Assembly: GCF_900107375.1 (NCBI RefSeq)
Contig: NZ_FNPT01000001.1
Location: 1,054,001 to 1,118,000 of the forward strand
Length of the DNA stretch: 64,000 bases
Source of the DNA: Lysobacter sp. yr284
GTDB lineage: Bacteria > Pseudomonadota > Gammaproteobacteria > Xanthomonadales > Xanthomonadaceae
Reading direction: 5' to 3'
Part shown: piece by piece, positions 1 to 8,760 of the stretch
Layout of the letters: every line of letters starts with the position of its first letter
How positions within the stretch are numbered: the first letter of the stretch is position 1
Notes under the pieces: model-generated
Seen by the model: the letters and a program-made list of their open reading frames with translations, nothing else
Told to the model about the DNA's origin: nothing
The model's database searches: none
Translations under genes and position numbers: made by a program

Positions 1-342
1 GACCCGACCCCGGCGCTGACCAACGCCGCGCTGTTCGCGCGCGACGGCCACCTGTGCATGTACTGCGGCCACGATTTCCACCGCCCGCACCTCACCCGCG
101 ACCACGTCGTGCCGGTGTCCAAGGGCGGCCGCGACATCTGGGAGAACGTGGTCGCCGCCTGCTTCGGCTGCAATTCGCGCAAGGGCAACCGCACCCCGCA
201 GCAGGCCGGCATGCCGCTGCTGGCGGTGCCGTACCGGCCGAGCTGGGTCGAGCACCTGATCCTGTCGAACAGGAACATCCTGGCCGACCAGATGGCGTTC
301 TTGAAAAACCAGCTGCCGAAGAACTCGCGCCGGCTCGGATAG
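1..342 (+). CDS. HNH endonuclease, 3' part (5' end outside window)
   Basis: The reading frame is open from the first base and ends at TAG 340-342, so the N terminus lies outside the window. The visible 113 residues hold a canonical HNH nuclease fold: a CMYCG zinc knuckle, the catalytic stretch LTRDHVVPVSKGG with its His, then NVVAACFGCNSRKGNRT with the second CxxC and the conserved Asn. Such proteins are metal-dependent DNA nicking or cleaving enzymes. This compact form is a common chromosomal gene in Xanthomonadaceae and is not obviously part of a mobile element here. The cellular role is unknown. Confidence 0.9.
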   Translation, partial: DPTPALTNAALFARDGHLCMYCGHDFHRPHLTRDHVVPVSKGGRDIWENVVAACFGCNSRKGNRTPQQAGMPLLAVPYRPSWVEHLILSNRNILADQMAFLKNQLPKNSRRLG

Positions 343-484
343 AAGCCGTGAACGCGGTCGCAGTATCGCGGCCGGCGTCACCGCCGATGTGCCGGTGTAC
401 GCGCATAAGCGACGCAAAACGCTCGTTGACGACATTACGGTCGTCCCGGACACTCGTCGCCATCGACTTACGGACACATTCGCG

Positions 485-1699
485 ATGCCTTTGACCCTCG
501 GTCTGACCGGAATGGACCCGGCGACGGAGTCTGCGCTGCAGACCGCTTTCAAGGTAGCCAACACCCGCCTGGGCAGCCGCTGGAGCCTGGTGCCGGAGCA
601 GCAGGCCGATTTCGTGGTGGTCGACATGGACAGCATGTACGGACCGATGAGCTGGCTGCGCCTGCATGCCGCGGGCAAGTCGGTGATCGCGCTGACCGCG
701 GCCCAGCGCACCCAGGCCGACTTCCTGCTCGGCCATCCCTTCAGCGCCGACACCATCGCCGAGCTGCTGGGCGAGATCGCCGGACAGAACGGCGAGCCGC
801 TGCCGGCCGTCGCCGCGGCGCCCAAGGCGGTCGAGATCCCGCAGCAGCCGCGCACCGACCCGACCGCGGCGCTGCCCGACGTGGTGGTGGAACTGCTGCA
901 GACCGACCTGGCCCAGGCCAAGGCGGCGGCGCCCGCGGCTGCGGCCGCAGCGGCCGCGCCTGCGGAAACTACGGCAGCGCCTGTCGCGCCGCCCGCACCC
1001 GTTGCGCCTGCCGCACCGGTCGCAGCGCCCGCCGTGGCCGCCGCGCCCGCGACGCCCGCCCCGGCCGCGCCCGCGACACCGGCCCCGGCCGCGCCGGCTC
1101 CGGGCCCGGTCGCGCCCGCCGCCGTTGCCGGCATCACCGCCCGCGGCGACGGCCTGCTCGACTGGCTGGTCGCCGGCCGCCTGCGCGGCTTGCTGCGCGT
1201 GGGCAGCGGCGAGGAGCGCCTGCTGATCGACGCCGACCAGCGCCGCTACCACGGCCCGGCCGCGCTCAAGCCGCTGGCGGGGCTGTTCGAACGCGGTTTC
1301 GCTTCGTCCGAATTCGAACTGCTGCCGGCCGCGCAGTGGGACGCCGCCGCCGCGCAGTTGGGCGCGCCGATGCCGCTGGCGCGGCTGGTGTGGTTCGGCA
1401 ACCTGCTCGCCGGCCGCGGCCGCCTCGCCCCGGGCCACGACCCGGCGCGCCGCTACCGCATGACCAAGTGGCCGCAGACCGAGCGCGAGTACCCCAAGCA
1501 CTTCCGCATCGCCACGGTGATGATGAAGGGCCTCTCGCACCTGTCCGAGATCGCCGAGGCCAGCGGCGTGAGCGAGGCCGAAGTCGCCGATTTCATCAAC
1601 GCCAACCTCGCCACCGGCTTCGCCGAGCCCGAGGGCGATCCGCCGCCGGCCGAACAGGCCAAGTCCGGCGGCCTGTTCGGGCGCCTGCGCGGCCGCTGA
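485..1699 (+). CDS. Receiver-like hypothetical protein with Ala/Pro linker
   Basis: 404 residues from ATG 485. An in-frame upstream start at 389 would add a basic, non-conserved-looking stretch, so I prefer 485. Residues about 1-100 resemble a degenerate response-regulator receiver fold (ADFVVVDMDSMYG, then SVIALTA). About 60-70 residues of Ala/Pro repeats follow. A C-terminal domain of about 190 residues contains KWPQTEREYPKHFRIATVMM and a helix-turn-helix-like stretch, LSEIAEASGVSEAEVADFIN. That layout suggests a regulatory or adaptor protein, but I cannot name the family. It precedes dxs by about 230 bases and is probably transcribed separately. Confidence 0.8.
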   Translation: MPLTLGLTGMDPATESALQTAFKVANTRLGSRWSLVPEQQADFVVVDMDSMYGPMSWLRLHAAGKSVIALTAAQRTQADFLLGHPFSADTIAELLGEIAGQNGEPLPAVAAAPKAVEIPQQPRTDPTAALPDVVVELLQTDLAQAKAAAPAAAAAAAAPAETTAAPVAPPAPVAPAAPVAAPAVAAAPATPAPAAPATPAPAAPAPGPVAPAAVAGITARGDGLLDWLVAGRLRGLLRVGSGEERLLIDADQRRYHGPAALKPLAGLFERGFASSEFELLPAAQWDAAAAQLGAPMPLARLVWFGNLLAGRGRLAPGHDPARRYRMTKWPQTEREYPKHFRIATVMMKGLSHLSEIAEASGVSEAEVADFINANLATGFAEPEGDPPPAEQAKSGGLFGRLRGR

Positions 1700-1928
1700 G
1701 CGGCTGCGTCCGGGCGTCGCAGGCCTCGGTCGGGGGGGGTTCTCGCGAATGCCGGCCAACGCGCGCCAACGGCGCGCTACGGTCGTCAACAGCGGTATGG
1801 CGGGCTTGGCGCGCCGGCCTGACGAAATCTGGCCGAAGGCACCAGTCTGAACCTGGAATCGTCACACTTCTTGCCCGCCTCACACGTCGGCGGGACAATG
1901 CCCGACCAGCTGAACGCCCGTGGTCGTA

Positions 1929-3842
1929 ATGATCGATTCGCAGCGCTACCCGCGTCTTTCCCGCATTCAGGTCCCCGCCGACCTGCGCCGCTTTCCTGAA
2001 GAGGAACTGCCGGCGATCGCCGAGGAACTGCGCGCCTATTTGATCGAGCAGGTCGCCCTGGTCGGCGGCCACTTCGGCGCCGGGCTCGGCGTGATCGAGC
2101 TTACCGTCGCCTTGCACTGGTTGTATGACACCCCGCTCGACCGCCTGGTCTGGGACGTCGGCCACCAGAGCTATCCGCACAAGATCCTCACCGGCCGCCG
2201 CGACAGCATCCACACGGTCAAGCAGAAGGACGGCGTCGCGCCGTTCCCCAAGCGCGACGAATCCGAGTACGACACCCTCGGCGTCGGCCACAGCTCCACT
2301 TCCATCTCGGCCGCGCTGGGCATGGCGGTGGCGCTGCAGCGCCGCGGCGACGACCGCAAGGTGGTGGCGGTGATCGGCGACGGCGCGATGACCGCCGGCA
2401 TGGCGTTCGAGGCGCTGGCCCACGCCGGCGGCATGAGCGATCCGGAGCCGAACCTGCTGGTGATCCTCAACGACAACCAGATGTCGATCTCCGAGAACGT
2501 CGGCGGCGTCACCAAGATGCTCGGCCGGCTCACCAGCAGCCGCACCCTCAACGCGATCCGCGAAGGCGGCAAGCGCCTGCTCGGCGACAAGCGCAAGAAG
2601 CCCGCGGCCAAGTTCGTGCGCCGCTGGGAAGAACACTGGAAGGGCATGTTCGTGCCCTCGACCTTCTTCGAGGAAGTCGGCTTCCACTACACCGGCCCGA
2701 TCGACGGCCACGACCTGCCGGCGCTGCTGGGCGCGATGAAGACGCTCAAGGGCCTCAAGGGGCCGCAGCTGCTGCACATCATCACCACCAAGGGCAAAGG
2801 CTACGAGCTCGCCGAGGGCGACCAGATCGGCTACCACGCGGTCGGCCCGTTCGATCCGGAGAAGGGCCTGATCAGCAAGCCCGGCGCGAAGAAGCCGAGC
2901 TATACCGACGTCTTCAGCGACTGGCTGTGCGACATGGCCGCCGCCGACGAGCGCCTGATGGGCATCACCCCGGCGATGCGCGAAGGCTCCGGCCTGGTGC
3001 GCTTCAGCAAGGAATACCCGCAGCGCTACTTCGACGTCGCCATCGCCGAGCAGCACGCGGTGACCCTGGCCGCGGGCATGGCGATCGAAGGCGCGAAACC
3101 GGTGGTGGCGATCTACTCGACCTTCCTGCAGCGCGGCTACGACCAACTCGTGCACGACGTGGCGATCCAGGACCTCGACGTGCTGTTCGCGATCGACCGC
3201 GGCGGCGTGGTCGGCCCCGACGGCGCCACCCACGCCGGCAACCTCGATCTGTCCTACCTGCGCTGCGTGCCGAACATGGTGGTGATGGCGCCGGCCGACG
3301 AGGACGAGTGCCGCAAGATGCTGTCGACCGGCTTCCAGTACCGCGGCCCGGCCGCGGTGCGCTACCCGCGCGGCACCGGCCCGGGCGCGGCGATCCAGCC
3401 GGGCCTGGACACCTTGCCGATCGGCAAGGCCGAACTGCGCCGCAGCGGCAAGCGCATCGCCCTGCTCGCGTTCGGCGCGATCGTGCCGGCGGCCGAGCAG
3501 GTCGCCGCCGAACTCGGCCTGACCCTGGTCAACATGCGCTTCGTCAAGCCGCTGGACCGCGCGCTGATCCTGGAGCTGGCGCAGAGCCACGAAGGCTTCG
3601 CGACGATGGAAGACAACGTCGTCGCCGGCGGCGCCGGCAGCGGCGTGGCCGAGTTGCTGGCGGCCGAGGGCATCGTGCTGCCGGTGCTGCACCTGGGCCT
3701 GCCGGACGAGTTCCAGCACCACGCCAGTCGCGAGCAGCTGCTGGCCGAGGCCGGGCTGGACGCCGCCTCGATCCGCGCCAGCCTGATCAAGCGCTGGCCG
3801 CAGTTGGCGGCGCAGCCGGCGCCGCAATCGGCCGCGGGCTGA
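1929..3842 (+). CDS. dxs: 1-deoxy-D-xylulose-5-phosphate synthase
   Basis: Thiamine-diphosphate enzyme condensing pyruvate with glyceraldehyde 3-phosphate, the first step of the MEP isoprenoid pathway in the cytosol. The 637-residue protein has the usual family length. It shows the GHSSTSIS region, the ThDP-binding GDG at about 150-152 followed by the downstream NDN, and the transketolase-like PYR and C-terminal domains ([23 protein letters not shown]). ATG 1929 ([14 protein letters not shown]) is preferred over GTG 1920 because related xanthomonad proteins are remembered to begin there. A hairpin terminator follows. Confidence 0.98.
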   Translation: MIDSQRYPRLSRIQVPADLRRFPEEELPAIAEELRAYLIEQVALVGGHFGAGLGVIELTVALHWLYDTPLDRLVWDVGHQSYPHKILTGRRDSIHTVKQKDGVAPFPKRDESEYDTLGVGHSSTSISAALGMAVALQRRGDDRKVVAVIGDGAMTAGMAFEALAHAGGMSDPEPNLLVILNDNQMSISENVGGVTKMLGRLTSSRTLNAIREGGKRLLGDKRKKPAAKFVRRWEEHWKGMFVPSTFFEEVGFHYTGPIDGHDLPALLGAMKTLKGLKGPQLLHIITTKGKGYELAEGDQIGYHAVGPFDPEKGLISKPGAKKPSYTDVFSDWLCDMAAADERLMGITPAMREGSGLVRFSKEYPQRYFDVAIAEQHAVTLAAGMAIEGAKPVVAIYSTFLQRGYDQLVHDVAIQDLDVLFAIDRGGVVGPDGATHAGNLDLSYLRCVPNMVVMAPADEDECRKMLSTGFQYRGPAAVRYPRGTGPGAAIQPGLDTLPIGKAELRRSGKRIALLAFGAIVPAAEQVAAELGLTLVNMRFVKPLDRALILELAQSHEGFATMEDNVVAGGAGSGVAELLAAEGIVLPVLHLGLPDEFQHHASREQLLAEAGLDAASIRASLIKRWPQLAAQPAPQSAAG

Positions 3843-3858
3843 GCGCAGCGCGCAACCC

Positions 3859-3887
3859 AAAACGCCCGGCGCTGAGCTGGGCGTTTT
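3859..3887 (+). terminator. Intrinsic terminator after dxs
   Basis: Arms AAAACGCCC and GGGCGTTTT (3859-3867 and 3879-3887) are separated by 11 bases and followed by a T-rich stretch. It lies 17 bases after the dxs stop. Confidence 0.75.
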
Positions 3888-3915
3888 CGTTTGCGGCCCC
3901 TGATTCGGTCGCAGC

Positions 3916-4017
3916 CTTTGTGGGAGGGACTTCAGTCCCGACGCTTTCCGCTCCGGTCGCCTTGTTGCCCAGCGATCTGATACCAGAGCGTCGGGACTGA
4001 AGTCCCTCCCACAAAAG
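3916..4017. repeat. REP-like element, family A (inverted pair)
   Basis: Two copies of a roughly 28-base unit (CTTTGTGGGAGGGACTTCAG continuing to the ACGCT end) face each other across about 40 bases. Each unit has its own small palindrome, GGGACTTCAGTCCC. The arrangement matches REPIN-type extragenic palindromes that fold into one long hairpin. A related pair lies at 7659-7755. It sits between the 3' ends of convergent genes, a usual location for REP elements. Confidence 0.85.
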
Positions 4018-4023
4018 CCGGGC

Positions 4024-4356
4024 TCAGCCGATCCAGAACGGCATCGCCACGAACGCGCTGACCAAGGCCGCCATCGCGATCTTCGTGCTCGCCTTCGGCG
4101 CCATCGTCATCACCAAGGTCCACGCCAGCGCCGACACGATCAGCGCCGCGGTCCAGAAGATCAGCCCCTGGGCCCAGCCCCAGCCGCGCACGAACAGGCC
4201 GAAATCCAGCGCCAGCAGCGCCCAGCCGGCGCCGCGCAGCAGTCGCGCGCGCGCCGGGCGGAACGCGCCGGCGAACACCTGCTGATGGTGCTTCTCCAAC
4301 CCCAGGCTCAGCAGGCACCACGCCGCCACGCCCAGACACAGTCCCAACCAAAGCAT
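4024..4356 (-). CDS. DUF3325 family membrane protein
   Basis: 110 residues, almost entirely hydrophobic, with about three transmembrane helices (LWLGLCLGVAAWCLLSL, ALLALDFGLFV, LIFWTAALIVSALAW). Members of this small inner-membrane family usually sit with PepSY-domain and DUF3649 proteins in Fur-controlled siderophore-uptake clusters, and that is the arrangement here. The molecular function is not established. It lies 13 bases downstream of the PepSY gene and is probably the last gene of that operon. Confidence 0.85.
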   Translation of the reverse strand: MLWLGLCLGVAAWCLLSLGLEKHHQQVFAGAFRPARARLLRGAGWALLALDFGLFVRGWGWAQGLIFWTAALIVSALAWTLVMTMAPKASTKIAMAALVSAFVAMPFWIG

Positions 4357-4369
4357 CGATGCACGCTCC

Positions 4370-5950
4370 TCAGCGATCGGCCAACGCAGGATTGCCGCCG
4401 GCGGGCCCGCCGGCGCGTTCGCGCCGCGGCTTGCGCTCGGGTACCGGCTGGCGCGCCTTGACGAAGCTGCGCCGCGCCAGCAGCGCGAAACCCAGCGCCA
4501 GCGCCAAAGCGGTCAGGTCCACCGCCGCCAGCGTCCAGTCGCCGCGCGCGAGGGTCGCCAGCAGGTGGCTGTTCGGCGCGGTCGCGAAATTGACCAGCGG
4601 CACCAGCGCGAACGCGACGGCGTTGAGGGCGAAGAACTGGCCCCAGCCGCGCTTGTGCACCGCCGGGATCGCCGCGTACAGGGTCGCCGCGATCCACACC
4701 GCGCAGAACACGGCGATTTCCGCGTTCGCCCGCGCGGCGGCGTCGGCCGGGATCAGGCGGTTGCCGATCACCATCGCCGCGCTCGCCAGCGGCAGGCCGC
4801 CGACCACGCCCAGGTTCAACGCCTGCACCAGGCCGTAGCCCGACAGGCTGCCGGCCTCGGCGATCTTCTTGGCGCGCTTGTTGACCCACACCTGCATGCC
4901 GCTGGCGATCATCACGCAGCCGGCGATGCCCATGACGAAGTACAGCCAGCGCAACGCGCTGCCGCCCCACTGCGCCATGTGCATGCCGCCGATGAAGGTG
5001 TAGGTCTTGTAGCCGGCCGCCATCGGCCCGCTGACGTGCAGGAAGCGGCCGTCGTTGGCGTCGTAGAACACCTGACGGAAATTCCAGGCCACGTCCTTGC
5101 TGTGGTCGCCGCCGAAGGAGATCGTGGCGCTGGTGTCGTCGGGATGGTGCACGCTGGCCCAGGTCACCGGCTGGCCCAGGCGCGTGCGCGCATCGGCGAT
5201 CAGCGCGTCGAGCGAATGGATCGACTTCAGCGGCTGGTGGGTTTCCGGCCGCTCGTAGCTGTCGGAGGCTTCGACGAAGAATTTCTCGACATCGCCGTTG
5301 AAGGCCGAGTACAGCCCCGCCGGCATGTAGTTGGCGACGAAGATCGCCACGCCGGTGTAGGCGATCATCAAATGGAACGGCAGCCCGAGCACGCCGGTCA
5401 GGTTGTGCCCGTCGAGCCAGGCGCGCTGGCCGCCGTTTTTCGGGCGGAAGGTGAAGAAGTCCTTGAAGATGCGCTTGTGGATCACGATGCCGGTGAAGAT
5501 CGCGATCAGCATGAACATCCCGGCCAGGCCGACGATGTACATGCCCCAGGTCGGCGAATGCAGGTTGAAGTGCAGGGTGAAGAAGAACTCGCCGCCGGCG
5601 GTCTCGGGCACCGGCTTGCCGGTCGCCGGATCGAGGTTGAACAGGTCCGGGTCGCCGACGTCGTAGTAGACACCGCCCTGCAGCGACTTGCTGCGCTCGC
5701 CCGGCAGGGTGATGTAGTAGGCGTGCGGATGCTCCTTGGACACCTTCTGCAGCTGCGCGACCGCCGCGTCCAGATCGACGCTGTCGGCGCTGCGCTCGTG
5801 GCCGTGCAGCGCCGGCTGCATCCAGTGGGTGAGTTCCTTGTCGAAGCAGGCGATGGTGCCGCCGACGAAGATCACGAACAGCAGCCAGCCGATCGTCAGC
5901 CCGGCCCAGGTGTGCAGCCACGCCATCGCTTGCGAGAAAGTGTTCTTCAT
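4370..5950 (-). CDS. PepSY-associated transmembrane protein, putative iron-uptake reductase
   Basis: 526 residues. The N-terminal helix (WLHTWAGLTIGWLLFVIFVGG), paired periplasmic regions and later helices with scattered His residues (e.g. LHFNLHSPTWGMY, GHNLTGVLGLPFHLM, GGMHMAQWGG) are typical of the PiuB/PepSY_TM family. These inner-membrane proteins are linked to siderophore uptake and are proposed to help reduce ferric complexes. The gene lies between a DUF3649 gene (10 bases upstream) and DUF3325. No TonB-dependent siderophore receptor lies alongside, which is less usual. Confidence 0.92.
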   Translation of the reverse strand: MKNTFSQAMAWLHTWAGLTIGWLLFVIFVGGTIACFDKELTHWMQPALHGHERSADSVDLDAAVAQLQKVSKEHPHAYYITLPGERSKSLQGGVYYDVGDPDLFNLDPATGKPVPETAGGEFFFTLHFNLHSPTWGMYIVGLAGMFMLIAIFTGIVIHKRIFKDFFTFRPKNGGQRAWLDGHNLTGVLGLPFHLMIAYTGVAIFVANYMPAGLYSAFNGDVEKFFVEASDSYERPETHQPLKSIHSLDALIADARTRLGQPVTWASVHHPDDTSATISFGGDHSKDVAWNFRQVFYDANDGRFLHVSGPMAAGYKTYTFIGGMHMAQWGGSALRWLYFVMGIAGCVMIASGMQVWVNKRAKKIAEAGSLSGYGLVQALNLGVVGGLPLASAAMVIGNRLIPADAAARANAEIAVFCAVWIAATLYAAIPAVHKRGWGQFFALNAVAFALVPLVNFATAPNSHLLATLARGDWTLAAVDLTALALALGFALLARRSFVKARQPVPERKPRRERAGGPAGGNPALADR

Positions 5951-5959
5951 CGTCCCGCC

Positions 5960-6358
5960 TCAGGCCGCCGGCGCCGCGGCGGCGGAAAACAACGCGGCCG
6001 CGCCGCACAGCTTGGCCGCCCCCAGCAACAGCGCCGCGCCCAGCGCCGGCGCCCAGCACGCGCGCCAGGCGCTGCGCGCGGCGAAGGCGTACATCGCCAC
6101 TGCGCACCAGACGAAGAAGCTCAGCAGGCTCGCCGCGATCACGCTGTCCACCCGCGAGAACGGCAGCGCCAGGCTCAGCAACGCGGTCAGCGCGTAGGCG
6201 AACAGGTAGCCCAGCACGATCGCCGCGAACGCGCGCGCCGCGACTTCGCCGCGGTAGCGCCACGACAAGGCCGGGCGCGGCTTGCGCGCCGGCGCGGCGG
6301 CGCGCGGGTCGGGACCGGCGCGCATGGCGGCGACCGGAGTGGCGGAGCGTTGCGTCAT
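5960..6358 (-). CDS. DUF3649 family membrane protein
   Basis: 132 residues from ATG 6358 (MTQRSATPVAAMRAG). An upstream in-frame extension is Arg/Pro-rich and unlikely to be translated. After a basic N-terminal region come about three transmembrane helices (AAIVLGYLFAYALTALLSLALP, VIAASLLSFFVWCAVAMYAF, ALGAALLLGAAKLC). DUF3649 proteins are small inner-membrane partners of PepSY proteins in iron-acquisition operons. This is the first gene of the three-gene operon. The Fur-box-like sequence about 115 bases upstream suggests repression when iron is plentiful. Confidence 0.85.
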   Translation of the reverse strand: MTQRSATPVAAMRAGPDPRAAAPARKPRPALSWRYRGEVAARAFAAIVLGYLFAYALTALLSLALPFSRVDSVIAASLLSFFVWCAVAMYAFAARSAWRACWAPALGAALLLGAAKLCGAAALFSAAAAPAA

Positions 6359-6473
6359 TGCGGCGTCGGGTCGTGGGGCGGCCGGTGGCGTCCTGCCGGG
6401 CCGGGGTGGTGCGGGAAGCCGGAAACGGCGCCGGGGCGCCCGCCTGGGGCGCGCCGGCCCGCCCAGTCTAGTT

Positions 6474-6492
6474 GGCAATGGTTCTCATTTGC
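6474..6492. promoter_or_regulatory. Fur-box-like operator
   Basis: The 19-mer GGCAATGGTTCTCATTTGC matches 12 of 19 positions of the Fur consensus GATAATGATAATCATTATC, including both the AATG and TCATT cores. It lies in the divergent gap between the iron-uptake trio (start 6358, minus) and the TraB/GumN gene (start 6643, plus). It is AT-richer than its surroundings, as expected for a promoter. Confidence 0.65.
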
Positions 6493-6642
6493 AAACCACG
6501 CCGGCGCGCGGCGAACGGCCGCGCCGGCACCGCCGAAGCGCCGGGGCGTGTTACGCATGGCGCATACCACCGACGCGGCAGACCGGCTACGATCCGCTCG
6601 CCGACACCGTCGCCCTCCCCCACCTTCCAGAGAACGCCAAGG

Positions 6643-7641
6643 ATGCGCCGCGCCCTCACCGCCCTCGCCCTGTTGGCGCTGCTGCCGGCCGCAGCGGCGC
6701 AAACGCCGACGCCGCCCGCCGCCGGCGACATCCGCGACCTCGACACCCTGGTCGTCACCGGCGAACAACCCGGCCCCGGCCTGTGGAAGGTGACCCGCGG
6801 CGGCCACGTGCTGTGGATCCTCGGCACGGTCACCCCGCTGCCCAAGGACATGACCTGGCTGTCGCGCCAGGTCGAGGCGACCATCGCCGATTCGCAGGAA
6901 GTCATCGCCCCGCCCTCGGTCAGCTTCGGCACCGAGTTGGGCGTGTTCCGCACCATGATGCTGATCCCCACGGCGCTGAAGGCGCGCAAGAACCCGGACG
7001 GCAAGACCCTCGAGGAAGTCGTGCCGGCCGACCTGTACGCGCGCTGGAGCGCGCTCAAGGCGCGCTACATCGGCCGCGACGGCGGGGTCGAGAAATGGCG
7101 GCCGATCTTCGCCGCGCAGGAACTCTACGAAGCGGCGATCAAGCAATCCGGGCTGTCGCTCAAGGGCGTGGTCCAGCCGCTGGTGGAGAAGGCCGCCAAG
7201 CAGCACGGCGTGCCGGTGATCGAGGCGCGGGTGACGCTGAAGATCGACGACCCCAAGGCCACGCTCAAGGAATTCGCCGACAGCGCGATGGACGACCGCG
7301 AATGCTTCGCCAAGACGCTCTCGCGCATCGAGACCGACCTGGAAGCGATGCGCGCGCGCGGCAACGCCTGGGCGGTCGGCGACATCGCCACCCTGCGCAC
7401 GCTGCCGCAGGGCGACCAGTACCGCACCTGCCTGGAAGCGCTGGCCGCGACCGGCGTGGCCCGGCGCCTGAACCTCGGCGACCTGCGCCAGCGCGTGAGC
7501 GCGAACTGGCTCGAACGCGCGCAGGAGGCGATCGCCAGGAACAACAGCACCTTCGCCTCGCTGCCGGTGGCGGATCTGCTGGAGAACGGCGGGCTGCTCG
7601 ACAAGCTGCGCGATGCCGGATACACGGTCGAGGATCCCTGA
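6643..7641 (+). CDS. TraB/GumN family secreted protein
   Basis: 332 residues from ATG 6643, whose signal peptide (MRRALTALALLALLPAAAAQT) identifies the start. The frame is open upstream to 6472, but that extension is Arg-rich. The opening GLWKVTRGGHVLWILGTVTPLP and the later GNAWAVGDIATLRTLP align with the two conserved blocks of the TraB/GumN (Tiki-like) family. In active relatives those blocks carry GxxH metal-binding motifs; here both His residues seem replaced (GTVT, GDIAT). It may therefore be a non-catalytic member. Substrate and role are unknown. Confidence 0.85.
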   Translation: MRRALTALALLALLPAAAAQTPTPPAAGDIRDLDTLVVTGEQPGPGLWKVTRGGHVLWILGTVTPLPKDMTWLSRQVEATIADSQEVIAPPSVSFGTELGVFRTMMLIPTALKARKNPDGKTLEEVVPADLYARWSALKARYIGRDGGVEKWRPIFAAQELYEAAIKQSGLSLKGVVQPLVEKAAKQHGVPVIEARVTLKIDDPKATLKEFADSAMDDRECFAKTLSRIETDLEAMRARGNAWAVGDIATLRTLPQGDQYRTCLEALAATGVARRLNLGDLRQRVSANWLERAQEAIARNNSTFASLPVADLLENGGLLDKLRDAGYTVEDP

Positions 7642-7658
7642 GTTTCGCGCGACCGGAT

Positions 7659-7755
7659 CGGAAAGCATCGGGCCTGAAGGCGCTCCCACTAGAGCCCATC
7701 GCGCCATCGGCGAAGCGGGCTGTCGTGGGAGGGCCTTCAGGCCCGATGCTTTCCG
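7659..7755. repeat. REP-like element, family A (second inverted pair)
   Basis: CGGAAAGCATCGGGCCTGAA at the left faces its near complement TTCAGGCCCGATGCTTTCCG at the right. GGGAG-type boundaries lie near the loop. The unit is the same as at 3916-4017 with a few changes, but its two halves are arranged the other way round. It lies just after the TraB/GumN stop codon. Confidence 0.85.
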
Positions 7756-7779
7756 CTCAGCCGCCGCGGCCCTGCCGGC

Positions 7780-7965
7780 TCAGCCGGCCGCCTCCGGCCC
7801 GCTCCGCCCGAACACCTCATAGATCCGCCGCAGCAACGCCGGCGTGTCGTCGAACACTTCATGGCGCAGGCGCAGGCCTGCGCCTTCGCGGGTCCAGAAC
7901 TTGAGCACCCAGCCGTTGTCGGTGCGCTCGAATTCGCCGGTGCGTTCCAACGGCGTCGGGGTCAT
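7780..7965 (-). CDS. Small conserved-looking hypothetical protein
   Basis: 61 residues (MTPTPLERTGEFERTDNGWV..., ending near IYEVFGRSGPEAAG). The composition is balanced rather than Arg-rich, with alternating hydrophobic residues (NGWVLKFWTREGAGLRLRHE), which suggests a small folded beta-alpha protein rather than a chance frame. No family is recognised. It is isolated between a REP element and tRNA-Pro. Confidence 0.55.
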   Translation of the reverse strand: MTPTPLERTGEFERTDNGWVLKFWTREGAGLRLRHEVFDDTPALLRRIYEVFGRSGPEAAG

Positions 7966-8157
7966 CGGGGCTTCCTCGCAGCGCCGGCATCGGGCCCCGC
8001 CGGCTCGGGGACGCGGCCTGGCGGCCGGTCCGCCATGGTCGCGCGCGGGCTTCGCAGCGGCTGCGATGCCGCCTCAGGGAAGCTGCAAGCCGCGTCGCCG
8101 CGGAGCCCAACGCATCGGGCCTGACGGCGCCGCAACGGACAGCCTGCCCCGGAAACG

Positions 8158-8180
8158 AAAAACCCCGGCGTTCGCCAGGG
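8158..8180 (-). terminator. Intrinsic terminator after tRNA-Pro
   Basis: On the minus strand an imperfect GC stem (CCCTGGCG, then CGCCGGGG) is followed by TTTTT. It lies about 24 bases beyond the CCA end of tRNA-Pro. Confidence 0.7.
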
Positions 8181-8203
8181 TCTCGGTACTGCGTTTCGCA
8201 AGA

Positions 8204-8280
8204 TGGTCGGGACAGCCGGATTTGAACCGACGACCCTCTGCCCCCCAGGCAGATGCGCTACCAGGCTGCGCTATGCCCCG
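8204..8280 (-). tRNA. tRNA-Pro (anticodon GGG)
   Basis: A 77-base cloverleaf on the minus strand begins CGGGGCATAGCGCAGCCTGG and ends with encoded CCA. The anticodon stem TCTGC/GCAGA encloses loop CTGGGGG, giving anticodon GGG. The T arm GGTTCAAATCC is intact. It lies downstream of the MerR gene at the end of the translation operon. Confidence 0.96.
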
Positions 8281-8403
8281 ACGTCGCTTGCAAGGTCCGC
8301 TCGTGCGAGCGGGCGGCAAGTATAGCCGCTTGTGGCTTGAATGGGGAACCGGAACCCAAGCGCGGGACCGATGCCCGACCGGCGCTTCCGGCTTCCCGGC
8401 GTT

Positions 8404-8760
8404 TCAGCGCCGCAGCAGCTGCAGCACTTCTTCCAGTTCCATGCGCACCTGCTTGACGATCTGCGACGACAGCGCCGATTCGTCCTTGGCCGCCTCGCCT
8501 TCCAGGCGCAGGCGCGCGCCGCCGATGGTGTAGCCCTGTTCGTACAGCAGGCCGCGGATCTGCCGCACCATCAGCACCTCGTGGCGCTGGTAGTAGCGGC
8601 GGTTGCCGCGGCGCTTGACCGGGTTGAGCGTCGGAAACTCGGTCTCCCAGTAGCGCAGCACATGCGGCTTGACGTCGCACAGCTCGCTGACCTCACCGAT
8701 GGTGAAGTAGCGCTTGGCCGGAATCGGCGGTAGTTCGCGGTTACTGCCCGGATCCAGCAT
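8404..8760 (-). CDS. MerR-family transcriptional regulator
   Basis: 118 residues. A MerR winged helix-turn-helix ([22 protein letters not shown], then [13 protein letters not shown]) is followed by a short coiled C-terminal helix without Cys effector ligands. This form always lies beside ihfA in gammaproteobacteria and has no established effector. Its ATG lies inside the end of ihfA (20-base overlap), so the two are translationally coupled. Confidence 0.93.
   Translation of the reverse strand: MLDPGSNRELPPIPAKRYFTIGEVSELCDVKPHVLRYWETEFPTLNPVKRRGNRRYYQRHEVLMVRQIRGLLYEQGYTIGGARLRLEGEAAKDESALSSQIVKQVRMELEEVLQLLRR

Noticed and set aside
6472-6642. 57-residue N-terminal extension of the TraB/GumN protein
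   Set aside because: It covers the Fur-like site and is Arg-rich, while ATG 6643 begins a perfect signal peptide.
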